Source of the DNA: Ureibacillus galli
GTDB taxonomy: Bacteria; Bacillota; Bacilli; Bacillales_A; Planococcaceae
Assembly: GCF_014836845.1 (NCBI RefSeq)
Contig: NZ_JACSQA010000012.1
Span: 29,815 to 93,814 of the forward strand
Reading direction: 5' to 3'
DNA: 64,000 nucleotides
A program made the translations under genes and the position numbers. The notes under the pieces are model-generated. The model had not been told where the DNA came from and ran no database searches. It worked only from the letters and a program-made list of their open reading frames with translations. The stretch's first letter is position 1. The number at the start of each line of letters is the position of its first letter. Positions 1 to 9,300 of this stretch are shown in pieces.

Positions 1-264
1 TTGTTTATATCCATCTGAAATTTGTTGATTTAATATCGTTGAAAAGTTTTGAACGACTTTAAATCGATTCGAATGGAAGTCATTTTTAATCGAATAAAAT
101 TTCGTAATAACCGCATCGGCTGCAGCACTTTCCCAATTGGAGTTTAGCGACTTTATTTTTTGCTCCGCGTCGGATATGCCGCTATGGATTGCTTTATTAC
201 AAGACGAAATGTTGCTAGCAATTTTCTTTACTTTATCAACATCTACAATAATTTGCTCTGACAT
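1..264 (-). CDS. WXG100-like small helical protein, 3' end cut by window edge
   Basis: The frame starts at ATG 264 and stays open to base 1, so 88 residues are visible and the stop lies outside the window. The pattern is that of a WXG100 hairpin: an amphipathic helix, a turn with Trp44-Glu-Ser, then a second helix. The Trp sits at the same position (44) as in the two true WXG100 proteins at 5398-6024, but the Gly of W-x-G is Ser. It is the last gene of a run (lipoprotein, lipase, 87-residue helical protein, this gene) with an 11-bp gap upstream. By analogy with small partner proteins of the staphylococcal reverse-domain T7SS lipase TslA, I infer that it helps present the upstream lipase to the secretion machine. 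That role is inference; the fold call is fairly safe. Confidence 0.72.
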   Translation of the reverse strand, partial: MSEQIIVDVDKVKKIASNISSCNKAIHSGISDAEQKIKSLNSNWESAAADAVITKFYSIKNDFHSNRFKVVQNFSTILNQQISDGYKQ

Positions 265-274
265 GGAGACCCTC

Positions 275-538
275 CTAAATCATCGTTTTACCATTCAATA
301 ACATTTCCAACTTTTGTTGACGTTCCCGTTCTTTTCGTTTTTCTTCTCTTCGAACTTCTTTAATATGATCTAAATGTTTAATAGAAGCCTCGCATTCTTC
401 TATAAAATCTTGTAATTTACTTGAACATTGTTCCGCACCAATTCCTTTGAAATTACTACCGATACCACTAGCAATACTTTCAAGTTCATTTATGATGCTC
501 CGTAATTCCGATTGCATTTGGCCTAAACTTCTACCCAT
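275..538 (-). CDS. Small helical T7SS-associated protein, probable toxin partner
   Basis: This 87-residue, predicted all-helical protein has no signal peptide or membrane segment. Residues 1-55 form an amphipathic helical stretch with a central Gly-rich turn. Residues 60-80 are very basic and acidic (a run of Arg, Lys and Glu), probably a long charged helix. It starts 14 bp after the lipase stop and is followed after 10 bp by the WXG100-like gene, so all three are almost certainly co-transcribed. Size, composition and position resemble the small accessory proteins (YwqI/DUF5344-type or TlaA/TlaB-type) that bind the targeting domain of T7SSb toxins. I cannot assign it to a named family from sequence alone; the partner role is inferred from context. 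Confidence 0.68.
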   Translation of the reverse strand: MGRSLGQMQSELRSIINELESIASGIGSNFKGIGAEQCSSKLQDFIEECEASIKHLDHIKEVRREEKRKERERQQKLEMLLNGKTMI

Positions 539-552
539 GTATTGTTCACTCC

Positions 553-2112
553 TTATACACGACTTAAAATATTTTTTTCCGCTTTTTCAAAAGCATCGGC
601 AGTACCGTCTAAGTAGTTAATACACTGTTGCACTTTCCTTTGTGAAGGGAAATTATTCGCTTTAATAGCGCTTATTACCGCAGGAAGGGACTCACTAAAG
701 ATTAAGCTTGTCATATCACTATCTAATTCGGCTAATCGAGATTTTACCTTCGATAAACGATTTGCATAGTTTCTTAGTGAATTCGTATCTAATTGTATAT
801 AAGGTGTTGCAACTGCTTTTGTTATACCAAATAAATCTTGGAAAAATCCTCCTGCTTTATTGATAAAATCGATGGCGCTATCAATGACACTTGCAATTTG
901 CTTTCCAGTCCACTGAACCGCTTCACCTATTTGATTAGCAATCCCTTTGATCATATTAATTGTAAACTCTGCGATTGTTTCAACTAAAACTACACCTATA
1001 AAAGCAATGGCTGCTCTTATCGCAATTTGAACGACACCAGCAATGATTGTTCCAACAGCTGCCAAAACTGCTGCAGGTCCAGCTACCAGTAAAGCTCCTC
1101 CTACAATGACAATAGCTCCTGCGATAAGCCCTTTGCCAAAATTCGTAAGCCCTTGATCGTTAAAAATTTTTTCTTTGGTCCAAATAGCCGCTACTAGCAT
1201 TCCACCCAACGTATCTATTAATAGATTTTTAGATACAGTAGGCAATTTATCTACAAAACTAGTAACACTAGCCATTATGCTTTCTTTCTGTTCCTGTTTA
1301 CCTATAACAAATTGATCTCCATTAAAATCTAAAGTGTCCGTTGAGTGCTCAGCAATTAACGACCCACTATCTTTCCCTTCTGTTTTTAATGTTTGTCTTT
1401 CCACTATAGGTATTAATATTGCCCCTACAATACTCCATTGATAATGTTCAACTTTACCGTTTTCCGCCAAATATTGAATGCGTTCTTGATGTTTTGCAAT
1501 ATAATCTGAAGAATAACCAGGTCCATCTAAGTTATAACCTGCAATGTTAAAATTATTTATCTTCTCATATTGTTCAGCCATAATGGCTGCGTGTACAGCA
1601 AGATTGCCACCTAACGAATGACCTGCAAACTCTAACTCTCCGTACTTATCCAAATTTACCTTTTCGTTTAAGTTAGATAAAAATACTTCTACTTGCTGCT
1701 GTTGCTTTGTTTGAATATCTGTTACTAATTTAAGGTCCGCTTCATACCAGTCATTTTTCGCATTCCCTAACTCTCCTGGATTTTCACTACCTCGGAAACC
1801 AGCTGCATATTCTTCCCCTGTATCGATTAAAACTCCATAGAAGCCACTTTGTTCAGGTTCATTATGATTTTGCACATAGCTAACCTTCCAATCTTCGGCA
1901 CCTATTTCTGTTAATCTATTTTTCACTCTAGTTAATTCTTCTATTTTTTCATCAGATAAAGTTTCACCTTTAAAATTTTTACCCTCACTAATCATTAAAT
2001 TTATTTGATCCATGACGTTGTTAGATTCTTCAGCAGTTTCTTTTTTAAAAAAAACAAGGTCTTGATAAGCGATATCTGTAACGATTTTTTTCTCGTAATC
2101 ATTTAAAGCCAT
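553..2112 (-). CDS. Predicted T7SS lipase toxin, N-terminal lipase and C-terminal targeting domain
   Basis: 519 residues. Residues about 90-240 look like an alpha/beta-hydrolase of the class-3-lipase / DUF2974 type: a GFRGSE oxyanion-type motif near 105-110 and the nucleophile elbow G164-H-S166-L-G168. Residues about 325-395 are strongly hydrophobic and Ala/Gly/Ile/Val-rich, and could insert into a membrane. The last 86 residues (434-519) are a helical domain that matches the end of the neighbouring lipase (3168-4505) at 73 of 86 positions by my count. There is no signal peptide. An N-terminal toxin with a C-terminal targeting part is the reverse of LXG toxins and matches the S. aureus TslA layout. 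Its ATG overlaps the stop of the upstream lipoprotein gene (TAATG), implying coupled translation of immunity and toxin. Lipase activity and T7 secretion are inferred. Confidence 0.8.
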   Translation of the reverse strand: MALNDYEKKIVTDIAYQDLVFFKKETAEESNNVMDQINLMISEGKNFKGETLSDEKIEELTRVKNRLTEIGAEDWKVSYVQNHNEPEQSGFYGVLIDTGEEYAAGFRGSENPGELGNAKNDWYEADLKLVTDIQTKQQQQVEVFLSNLNEKVNLDKYGELEFAGHSLGGNLAVHAAIMAEQYEKINNFNIAGYNLDGPGYSSDYIAKHQERIQYLAENGKVEHYQWSIVGAILIPIVERQTLKTEGKDSGSLIAEHSTDTLDFNGDQFVIGKQEQKESIMASVTSFVDKLPTVSKNLLIDTLGGMLVAAIWTKEKIFNDQGLTNFGKGLIAGAIVIVGGALLVAGPAAVLAAVGTIIAGVVQIAIRAAIAFIGVVLVETIAEFTINMIKGIANQIGEAVQWTGKQIASVIDSAIDFINKAGGFFQDLFGITKAVATPYIQLDTNSLRNYANRLSKVKSRLAELDSDMTSLIFSESLPAVISAIKANNFPSQRKVQQCINYLDGTADAFEKAEKNILSRV

Positions 2113-2843
2113 TAATTAGTCCCTCCACCCAGGCTATTATTAATTTCTTCATCGGATTCTACGAAGCCATTTTCCGTTAATTCAACAAAAACTGTACTAT
2201 CATAGTCATAACTTTCTAAATCAGAAGGGACTATATTGACTACTTTCGCTAAAGTTTCATTCACCTTTTTATATTCATCATCATTGAATAGCCAATACGT
2301 TGCAGAAATAGAAGGGCCAATAAACTGATTGTAGGATTGCTGTACAATCGTTTTTAACTTCTCCGCTGTAATGCTTTCATCATTTTTCATGACGATTTCT
2401 ACATGAACATACTCGGATTTCGATTTTTCTAGATAGTCTTCAATCGTCATATCTTTCGTAATTTCAACAGATTGTTTTGGATGAATTCTTATCCACGAGG
2501 AAGCATCTAAGCCTTGACCTTCAATCGCTTTATTAAAAACCGATGCAAATTTATTCATTAACAACATCTCTGGGTAATTTTCAACAATGTTTTCTGAAGT
2601 ATCCATTTCTGCAGTAAATAGAATGTCGGAATCTAATGCTTTCACATACGTCGTTACCGTATCATTGCTTTTCGTACCCCAGCGTTCCCCTATATATTGC
2701 ACTTCAAAGGATTCATTGTATTTTTTTGATAATTTTTCCTCAATAACTTTAGCTGTTTTTTCATTTACATCACTGCACCCTAGCAAACTTAAGATGGAAA
2801 TGCCCATTACAAATACGCCCACTTTCTTTAATAATTTCCTCAT
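2112..2843 (-). CDS. Lipoprotein, probable immunity protein for the downstream lipase
   Basis: 243 residues with a clear lipoprotein signal: a basic N-terminus, a hydrophobic core and the lipobox L-L-G-C23, after which the mature protein is soluble and rich in acidic residues. It should sit on the outer face of the membrane. It precedes the lipase gene with a one-base overlap of stop and start. Surface lipoproteins encoded beside TslA-type lipases act as immunity proteins (TilA in S. aureus), because the toxin works from outside the membrane. A decayed copy of part of this gene lies at about 2985-3093, showing that the family was once present in more than one copy here. The immunity role is inferred from context and architecture. 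Confidence 0.75.
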   Translation of the reverse strand: MRKLLKKVGVFVMGISILSLLGCSDVNEKTAKVIEEKLSKKYNESFEVQYIGERWGTKSNDTVTTYVKALDSDILFTAEMDTSENIVENYPEMLLMNKFASVFNKAIEGQGLDASSWIRIHPKQSVEITKDMTIEDYLEKSKSEYVHVEIVMKNDESITAEKLKTIVQQSYNQFIGPSISATYWLFNDDEYKKVNETLAKVVNIVPSDLESYDYDSTVFVELTENGFVESDEEINNSLGGGTN

Positions 2844-2984
2844 ATCATATGCCTACTTTCATTAGAAATATTTAAACCTTCATTCCAATTATAAGGAAAA
2901 AGGTTAGAGCAAAATTGTGTGAATAATTTGCCACGATTATTTGTTTTTAAAAATAGATGTATTTCCTTGATTATTCGCAGCGAC

Positions 2985-3093
2985 ACTAAAAATAATGTCT
3001 CTCTGATTTAACATATATAGTTAACGTATCATTATTTTTAGTACCGTAACGATTATCAAGGGTTGAAACTGTGATTTTTCGTACCACTTATAA
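2985..3093 (-). pseudogene. Decayed fragment of a third immunity-lipoprotein gene
   Basis: Translated on the minus strand, this stretch reads VRKITVSTLDNRYGT and then KNNDTLTIYVKSE before a stop. The intact lipoprotein at 2112-2843 reads ESFEVQYIGERWGT and KSNDTVTTYVKAL in the same place. DNA identity is visible by eye across the core, for example a shared AACGTATCATT / ACCGTATCATT block. No signal peptide, start or C-terminal part remains, so it is a relic of a homologous gene. It is the only structure I see in the 324-bp gap between the two toxin modules (2844-3167); the rest is AT-rich and must hold the promoter of the 2112-2843 gene. Confidence 0.66.
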
Positions 3094-3167
3094 AATAGAA
3101 GTGAAACGAATAAAACACCACCTTTGTTGTTTAGTTTGTAATTGTAAATCTACTTTATCTTGTTATT

Positions 3168-4505
3168 TTATACTCGATTTAAAATGTTTCTTTCCGCCCT
3201 TTCAAAAGCCTCTGCCGTACCATCTAAGTAGTTGATACACTTTTGAATTTTTCTTTGAGACGGAAAATTATTTGCGCGAATCGCACTAATAACAGCAGGA
3301 AGTGACTCAGTAAAAATTAAACTTGTCATATCACTGTCTAACTCTGCCAAACGGGACTTCACTTTTTCTAAACGATCAGCGTAATTTCTTAATGAATTAG
3401 TATTTACGTTGATATATGGGGTTGCAACGCTTTTTCCGCTAATAATTAATATCTGCCTTTTTACTATTTTAAGAGTAGAAATTACTTCAGCATAAAAGTT
3501 TCCAAAGGCTCTAATAGCTGGTTCTGAATAATTACCAAAAGCAATAAGTGCTTTTTTCGTTACATCCATTAATTCGTTAACAGCAATGTCTATTCCTTTG
3601 TTAGTATAATAACCAATAGTATAAATCAATTTTGCTGGTAAATTTATTGAAGCATACCGAAATTGCATAGTACCTAAAAGGTATGTACCAAAAACTTTAG
3701 TAACACCTTGCAAAGGATAATCTACTAAATTTTTCATATCTAATGGAACCGCATATCCATCTTTATCAACCTTCATTGCCCAATAAGAGTGTGGACCCGT
3801 ATAAGAATCATCCTTTCCATTATTTTCAACATATCTGGAAGGGTATAAATTATATCCTAGTCCAGATACAAAATCTCCGTTTACTATTATTGAATCAAAT
3901 TTTTTCAAGTAAAGGGCATCAATCTCTTTTGGGGTTAATTGAAAGATATTTATAGGTTGCGCATTTATTACTGTCACACCTTGCACGTTTTCTTCATTTC
4001 TTACATAAACTTTCGTTGCAAGTTCTCCACCCTTAGAGTGACCAAATAAATAATTGTCCCCTTCTGTATTTTGATAACGTTCAAAAAACATAGCAGCTTC
4101 CCGGGATTGTTGTGAATTACCAAAAACTGCTGTTTTGAAATTATCCCACATATCAACTAACCAGTGTTGTCCATGACTCTTATTCTCACTACCTCGAAAA
4201 GATATGCCAGTATTTCCTTCGGTATCTTTGAACGCAATAGCAGCAAATCCAGAATCAGAGTTGTTATTTTCATATCCTACAATTTCTAATTTTTTTAAGT
4301 TATTATTATTTTGGATACTCTCAATTATTTCTTTATCTTCCTTAGCAAATGATTCACCATATTTAGTTAATAAATACTCAATTGTAATATTTCCATTATT
4401 ATTGATTATGTCTATATCTTCAAAATCGAGATTTAAATAAGCTAATCCATTCAAAAATGCTTTCTGTTCATCTGTCAAAGTTTTTAAATCAACTGATTCA
4501 ATCAT
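3168..4505 (-). CDS. Second predicted T7SS lipase toxin with the same C-terminal domain
   Basis: 445 residues. The N-terminal part (about 1-290) has an SFRGSE motif near 102-107 and the elbow G155-H-S157-K-G159, as in class-3-lipase / DUF2974 hydrolases, but it is otherwise different from the neighbour at 553-2112. The linker (about 290-355) is moderately hydrophobic and lacks the long hydrophobic block of the other protein. The last 86 residues (360-445) are the shared helical domain. There is no signal peptide. Its start overlaps the end of the upstream lipoprotein gene by 8 bp. It has no small helical partners of its own, so it may use those encoded at 1-538. Secretion through the EssC system is inferred. 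Confidence 0.78.
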   Translation of the reverse strand: MIESVDLKTLTDEQKAFLNGLAYLNLDFEDIDIINNNGNITIEYLLTKYGESFAKEDKEIIESIQNNNNLKKLEIVGYENNNSDSGFAAIAFKDTEGNTGISFRGSENKSHGQHWLVDMWDNFKTAVFGNSQQSREAAMFFERYQNTEGDNYLFGHSKGGELATKVYVRNEENVQGVTVINAQPINIFQLTPKEIDALYLKKFDSIIVNGDFVSGLGYNLYPSRYVENNGKDDSYTGPHSYWAMKVDKDGYAVPLDMKNLVDYPLQGVTKVFGTYLLGTMQFRYASINLPAKLIYTIGYYTNKGIDIAVNELMDVTKKALIAFGNYSEPAIRAFGNFYAEVISTLKIVKRQILIISGKSVATPYINVNTNSLRNYADRLEKVKSRLAELDSDMTSLIFTESLPAVISAIRANNFPSQRKIQKCINYLDGTAEAFERAERNILNRV

Positions 4506-5244
4506 TTATTCCCTCATATAATCTTTTTTTAAATTCTTCAAAAGTTAAATTAGTTTCTTGAAGTAATCTCATATACGCAGTAAGACTTTCGTCATATTCA
4601 TTCCATCTTTTAAGTTTTCCAAGGTAACGGTATTTTTCAAGGTATTCTGAGGATTTATTAATATCCCCCTCAAATCCAAGACTAAATGTGTTTACATCAA
4701 AATTATAAGAATTTATTTTAGAATATAAATTGTATATTTCCTCCAGATTCACAGACTCTAAAGGTTCATTAATATAAATAAAGGTGTTTATCGAATTCAA
4801 GCTTGTAATATAATCATTAAAATTATTCTTTAAATCATTCACATCCACACCGTCCGTATCTTGTATATTCCCACTTACATAGAACTTACTATTAGTTATA
4901 TAGCTTAAATCCTCAATTCCTAGTTCTTTTTTAAATAAGTAAGACGCTAACATATTACGGTAATTATCTTGGTATTCTCCTTTTTTTCCTAAAAACTCAG
5001 TTACCAAAATTGTAATACCCAAATTATTCTTAGCAATTAATGTATTTTGATTTGTAAAATCGTTAAATCCCTCTTCACCGGGAATATATTCAACGGCTTC
5101 GAAATTCTCGTCATATTTTGAATTTATGTAGCTTAACATGTCATCTATTTTTTGTTGGTTATCTTCTTCAGAACTATTTTGCATACACCCACTCACTCCC
5201 ATTACTAAACAAATAGTTAATAAAACTATTAATACATTTTTCAT
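4498..5244 (-). CDS. Lipoprotein, probable immunity protein for the second lipase
   Basis: 248 residues with a lipoprotein signal ending in the lipobox V-S-G-C20, followed by an acidic, mostly helical soluble domain. It overlaps the downstream lipase gene by 8 bp, which implies translational coupling. It shows little obvious similarity to the other lipoprotein (2112-2843), consistent with each immunity protein matching its own toxin. Extracellular display fits protection against a lipase that attacks membrane lipids from outside. The ATG at 5244 has a GGGAG site a few bases upstream. A function other than immunity, such as a chaperone, cannot be excluded. Confidence 0.73.
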   Translation of the reverse strand: MKNVLIVLLTICLVMGVSGCMQNSSEEDNQQKIDDMLSYINSKYDENFEAVEYIPGEEGFNDFTNQNTLIAKNNLGITILVTEFLGKKGEYQDNYRNMLASYLFKKELGIEDLSYITNSKFYVSGNIQDTDGVDVNDLKNNFNDYITSLNSINTFIYINEPLESVNLEEIYNLYSKINSYNFDVNTFSLGFEGDINKSSEYLEKYRYLGKLKRWNEYDESLTAYMRLLQETNLTFEEFKKRLYEGIND

Positions 5245-5345
5245 ATTTAAGCTCCCGTTTTTGAAATTAAGTGCTTTTAATACTTCGCTTAATTCATATC
5301 GTTCAAAAATTTATATAAAGTATATCCCATTATTTTCAACTTCAA

Positions 5346-5376
5346 CTAAAGACGATGGTTATCCCATCGTCTTTAG
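5346..5376 (-). terminator. Hairpin after the WXG100 genes
   Basis: A perfect 13-bp stem (CTAAAGACGATGG and its complement) with a 4-base loop lies 22 bp beyond the last WXG100 stop. The T-run on the minus strand is weak, so termination may be partial, allowing some read-through into the toxin genes. Confidence 0.55.
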
Positions 5377-5397
5377 ATTTGTCATGCATGTTAAGTA

Positions 5398-5703
5398 TTA
5401 TTTAAATGCGTCAGCTAAGTTTGTGTTTGCTGATTCTGTTTCGAAGTAACCTTGATCTACGTTCGTACGTAGGAATGTTACATATTGGTTTAAGATGTCT
5501 TCGTATGTTTGGAAATATTGATTTGAAAAGCTGTTATAAGAATCGATTGTTGCTTGAGAAGCTTCCCCTTCCCAAGTATTCCCTAAGTTTAAAATCGTTT
5601 TTTTACTGTTTTCTAATTCTTCACGTAAACGTTTATTTAACGTTTCGATTGTTGATGCAATTTGATTTACCTGTCCAGTATCAACGCGAATATGTCCTGC
5701 CAT
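5398..5703 (-). CDS. WXG100 family protein (second EsxA/YukE-like T7SS substrate)
   Basis: 101 residues with the helix-turn-helix layout of ESAT-6/WXG100 proteins: W44-E-G46 in the turn and a C-terminal Y86-F-E-T-E90 that fits the YxxxD/E secretion signal. WXG100 proteins form helical hairpin dimers, are exported by the EssC machine and can carry partner substrates. The gene lies 18 bp after the first WXG100 gene, with a good GAGG site, and is the last gene of the essC operon before a hairpin. Tandem WXG100 genes suggest either a heterodimer or separate homodimers. Confidence 0.92.
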   Translation of the reverse strand: MAGHIRVDTGQVNQIASTIETLNKRLREELENSKKTILNLGNTWEGEASQATIDSYNSFSNQYFQTYEDILNQYVTFLRTNVDQGYFETESANTNLADAFK

Positions 5704-5721
5704 AAAAAATCATCCTCTCTA

Positions 5722-6024
5722 TTAATTCGTTAATTTTTGTACAGAAGAAATGTTTGCTTGTTGGCGTTGCTCATAGTTTTGTTGTTGCGTTTTTAATGCT
5801 TGGCTAGCTTGCTCTAGGTGAGTAGCCATTGCTTTTAAATCTTCTGAGAAGCCAGTAATTTGGTTAACGAAGGCCATGTTGTCCTCCCCTTCCCATGCTT
5901 GCCCCATTGTACTTGCTTGTTGTAAAAGCTGAGTATAAATATCAGTATAAGTACCTGCAAGTTCTGAGAATTTTGATGATGCTTGGCCTAGTTCCTCTGG
6001 TGTAACGCGAATACGTTTGCTCAT
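5722..6024 (-). CDS. esxA: WXG100 family protein EsxA/YukE
   Basis: 100 residues with W44-E-G46 between two amphipathic helices, a standard EsxA/YukE length and layout. The C-terminus is Gln-rich and has no clear YxxxD/E motif, unlike the next gene. It lies 31 bp downstream of yukD with a GGGAG ribosome site, within the essC-yukD-esx operon. EsxA is the general secreted component of T7SSb systems and is usually needed for export of the other substrates. Confidence 0.93.
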   Translation of the reverse strand: MSKRIRVTPEELGQASSKFSELAGTYTDIYTQLLQQASTMGQAWEGEDNMAFVNQITGFSEDLKAMATHLEQASQALKTQQQNYEQRQQANISSVQKLTN

Positions 6025-6055
6025 TCTTTTCGTCTCCCTTCAATTCATAATAAAT

Positions 6056-6307
6056 TTATATCAACATTAGCTTCGAGCCGTTTTGAATACCGAGCTCTGA
6101 AACTGTCATGTTAATATTGAAAATAATGCTTGTTTCAAAATCACATAAAATGGTTTCATTGTTTGCTTTAAATGTTCCTCCAGATAAATCAGTGATTAAA
6201 GCACTCACAACAGGTAGCACTTCACTTAATCTACTTTCCAAAGGTAGATACACATCAAAGCTTCTATTCGATGCAGGTAGAAAGATTTCAACTAACACTT
6301 TGTTCAT
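6056..6307 (-). CDS. yukD: YukD/EsaB, ubiquitin-like T7SS component
   Basis: 83 residues, a compact beta-grasp pattern typical of YukD/EsaB: an N-terminal strand pair, a Leu-rich central helix and the closing LxxxxGIxNGSxLxLI segment. It is cytoplasmic and is required for T7SSb function, although it is not conjugated like ubiquitin. The start is taken as ATG 6307, 8 bp behind an AAAGGAGG site; a TTG one codon upstream is less likely. The gene overlaps the end of essC by 20 bp, so the two are translationally coupled. Confidence 0.88.
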   Translation of the reverse strand: MNKVLVEIFLPASNRSFDVYLPLESRLSEVLPVVSALITDLSGGTFKANNETILCDFETSIIFNINMTVSELGIQNGSKLMLI

Positions 6308-9300
6308 CAAATTCTTCCTCCTTTATCGGATTTAACAATTTCACTTTTGTCGCTTTTCCATTTCGTACAACATATCCAAACTCATCTGTCATATCAATAT
6401 CAGCACGCATTTCGGCATTTACATTTTTAATTTCCAATTTAAATTGATCGGTAATGCCCGAACCAACCCAAATGGCATCCGTTAAGCTGACATTTTGTTT
6501 AAACCATTGTTCAAACGTTATGCTTGATAAGTTTTTCGATTGTTCTACTAGAATAATCGTAATATTATATTTAACATTACCTTTTTCAAGGATAAGCTCT
6601 AGTTTTTTAGCATCTTCACCCGTTAACTGGGATTTTAATGCAGTGACAGATTGAATCATATAAACCCTTTGTTCAAATGGTTCAATCTCTGTTCCAGATT
6701 CTAAGGCGTCTTTATACGTATTATTGCGGTATAAGACTAAACTAAATAATTCATTAATTGCTTGCTTGCAAGCTTCTAATGATTCGTGGCGTATAATATG
6801 AGGCGAATCCATCACCTCTAATTCACGCTTGAAATCTATTACTTCAATTGGAAGAGTTGTTTTTTGGCCGATAAAATGGGCCAGCTCTTTTCCAAATATA
6901 TTTGAACCTTCTCCATTTGAAAGAACAAGGTTAATATAAAATTTATTAAATGGATAGTGGGCTACATTTAATGATGATTTTTCAACACCCACTGGCAGAT
7001 TTAATGCATTTTCAGTTGAAAGATAATTAGATAAAAATTCGATATCTACATTCTTCGGTAAGATCGGGATTCGTTTTGCCCCCGGTTTGCCCCATGCCTT
7101 CTGAGCTTCATTACACATATTGACGATAAATGGATAAGGAATATCCTCTTCCGTTATATGCGCTACTTGGAACTCATACACTTTATCTAATTTAATTAAC
7201 CCGCGTCCTTTATGTTTCGATGGAACTAATCCACCCGTTTTTCCTACAATCATTGTGTAGTCGTTTTCGTCATTCAACTGTAATGCAATTTGTTGCTTAA
7301 AGTTTTGTAACAATCTAAACCTTACAGAGTTTGCACTTAAAGCCGTAAGAACAAAGTAAATACCATATTTCGTTCCTTCACGGGATAAATAGGCAACCGC
7401 CTCTTCCTTCTCTTCAAATAATTCTGTGAAGGCTGAGAAGTTATTAATTGCTACAACGATGGAAGGAACCTTATTGCCTGTTAGACGAATATAGGAAGCT
7501 TGATCTCCACCATAGTCAGCAAACATTTTTTTACGATTCGATACTTCTAATTTCAACATGCGGAATAAATTACTTACCTTCTCGCCTTCATGGGCGTATA
7601 TAACATCTCCAACATGTGGTGCCGATTCAAAGGCACGTAAAGTTTCAGAAGCAAAGTCTAATAAATAAATATTCACTTCATCCGGTGTATGTTCCTTCAT
7701 TAACGATGTAACCATCGTATTTAAAAATGTTGTTTTCCCACTTCCTGCAGCACCATAAACGACTACATTTCCTTCTTGAGTTAAAGGAAGACGCAATACA
7801 TCTTGCTTTTGATTTTCAGGATCATCGTATTCCCCAATAAGCGGATTTAATGCAATTGATGATTTTGGAAGTGGATACTTTTCCATTAAAGCATCTAATA
7901 AAATCATGCTTGGAATTGGCTCTAACCAAAGTTGACGAATTTTAATCTTTTCTTCATCTGCAATTTTATTTAAATATTGGGTAATGACGTCTAATTGTTT
8001 TTTCGGATTGCTATTTAATGCTTTCTTCTTATCGTATTTTCCTTCACGTAACGGTCTTCCGTTACGATCAATTACGACGATACTATTATCTTTTTCAACT
8101 ACAATTTTGTCAGATGGATAATACGGAGCTCCTGCCCAAGCAGACTGACCCAATTCAAATAGCTCATTATAACCTACTTGTAAGTAGAATCGACCAGTAT
8201 CTTTTAATTCAGCAGCTTCCGGACGTTTCAACATATCCATACTATCTGCTTTATCTTGAACTTTCAGGCTGACACGGAATCTACTGTTACTCCAAATTTG
8301 ATCATCTACGACACCGCTTGGCTTTTGGGTTGCTAATATTAAATGCACCCCTAAACTACGACCGATACGTGCCGCACTGACAAGTTGTGCCATAAACTCA
8401 GGCTGTTGGGTTTTTAACTCAGCAAATTCATCTGAAATGATGAATAAATGTTGTAACGGTTCATTTACAACACCTTCACGATAAAGACGTTGATATTTAT
8501 AAATATCGATATTACTCTCGCCTACTTGTTTACTTGCTTGTGCAAATATCGCTTGGCGTCTTTTTAATTCACTTTCAATCGATACGAGGGAGCGTTTAAT
8601 AGCCGCCCCATCTAAGTTCGTTATAATACCTGCTGTATGAGGTAAATTTTCGAAGGATTTTGCCATACCGCCGCCTTTATAATCGATTAAAATAAATGCC
8701 ACTTCATTTGGATGGTAATTCACAGCAAGAGATAATATATACGAAATTATAAATTCACTCTTACCTGACCCGGTCATTCCGGCAACTAAACCATGAGGGC
8801 CATGGAATTTCTCATGTAAATCCAACATAAATGTTTCGCCTAAAGTGTCTACCCCGATTTCAGCTTGTAAAGATTTTGTCGGGTCATTTTCTTTCCAGCG
8901 AGTTAATGAATTCAAATGTTCTACTTTCCCAACACCGAATAGTTCGAGGAATGTAATGACTTTCGGTAAATTAAATCGTCCATCGGAAATATCTAAAGGA
9001 ATATTCGCTAATTGGATACTTAATTTTTCAGCATCTGCCTTTACATCAATATCCGGTTCGAATTCTACAATTTTTCCTGAAATATCATTTTTATCGAATA
9101 AATAACCTTTATTATTTTTCAGTTCGACTACTTTTGTACATTCCTTTGGTAAATGTTTCAACTCATCATAGAATGTAACAACGCTCATCATTATTTGCCT
9201 TTTCTCTTCAAATAACTGCTTGAACATTTCACCGCGTTTGGCAAGTTCTTTACTCATAGAGAAAATGACGTAATAAGGTTTAACTTCTTCGATTTCTGAA

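Noticed and set aside
2587..2865. Plus-strand open frame over the immunity lipoprotein gene
   Set aside because: It is antisense to a gene with a clear lipobox and operon context and has no ribosome site.
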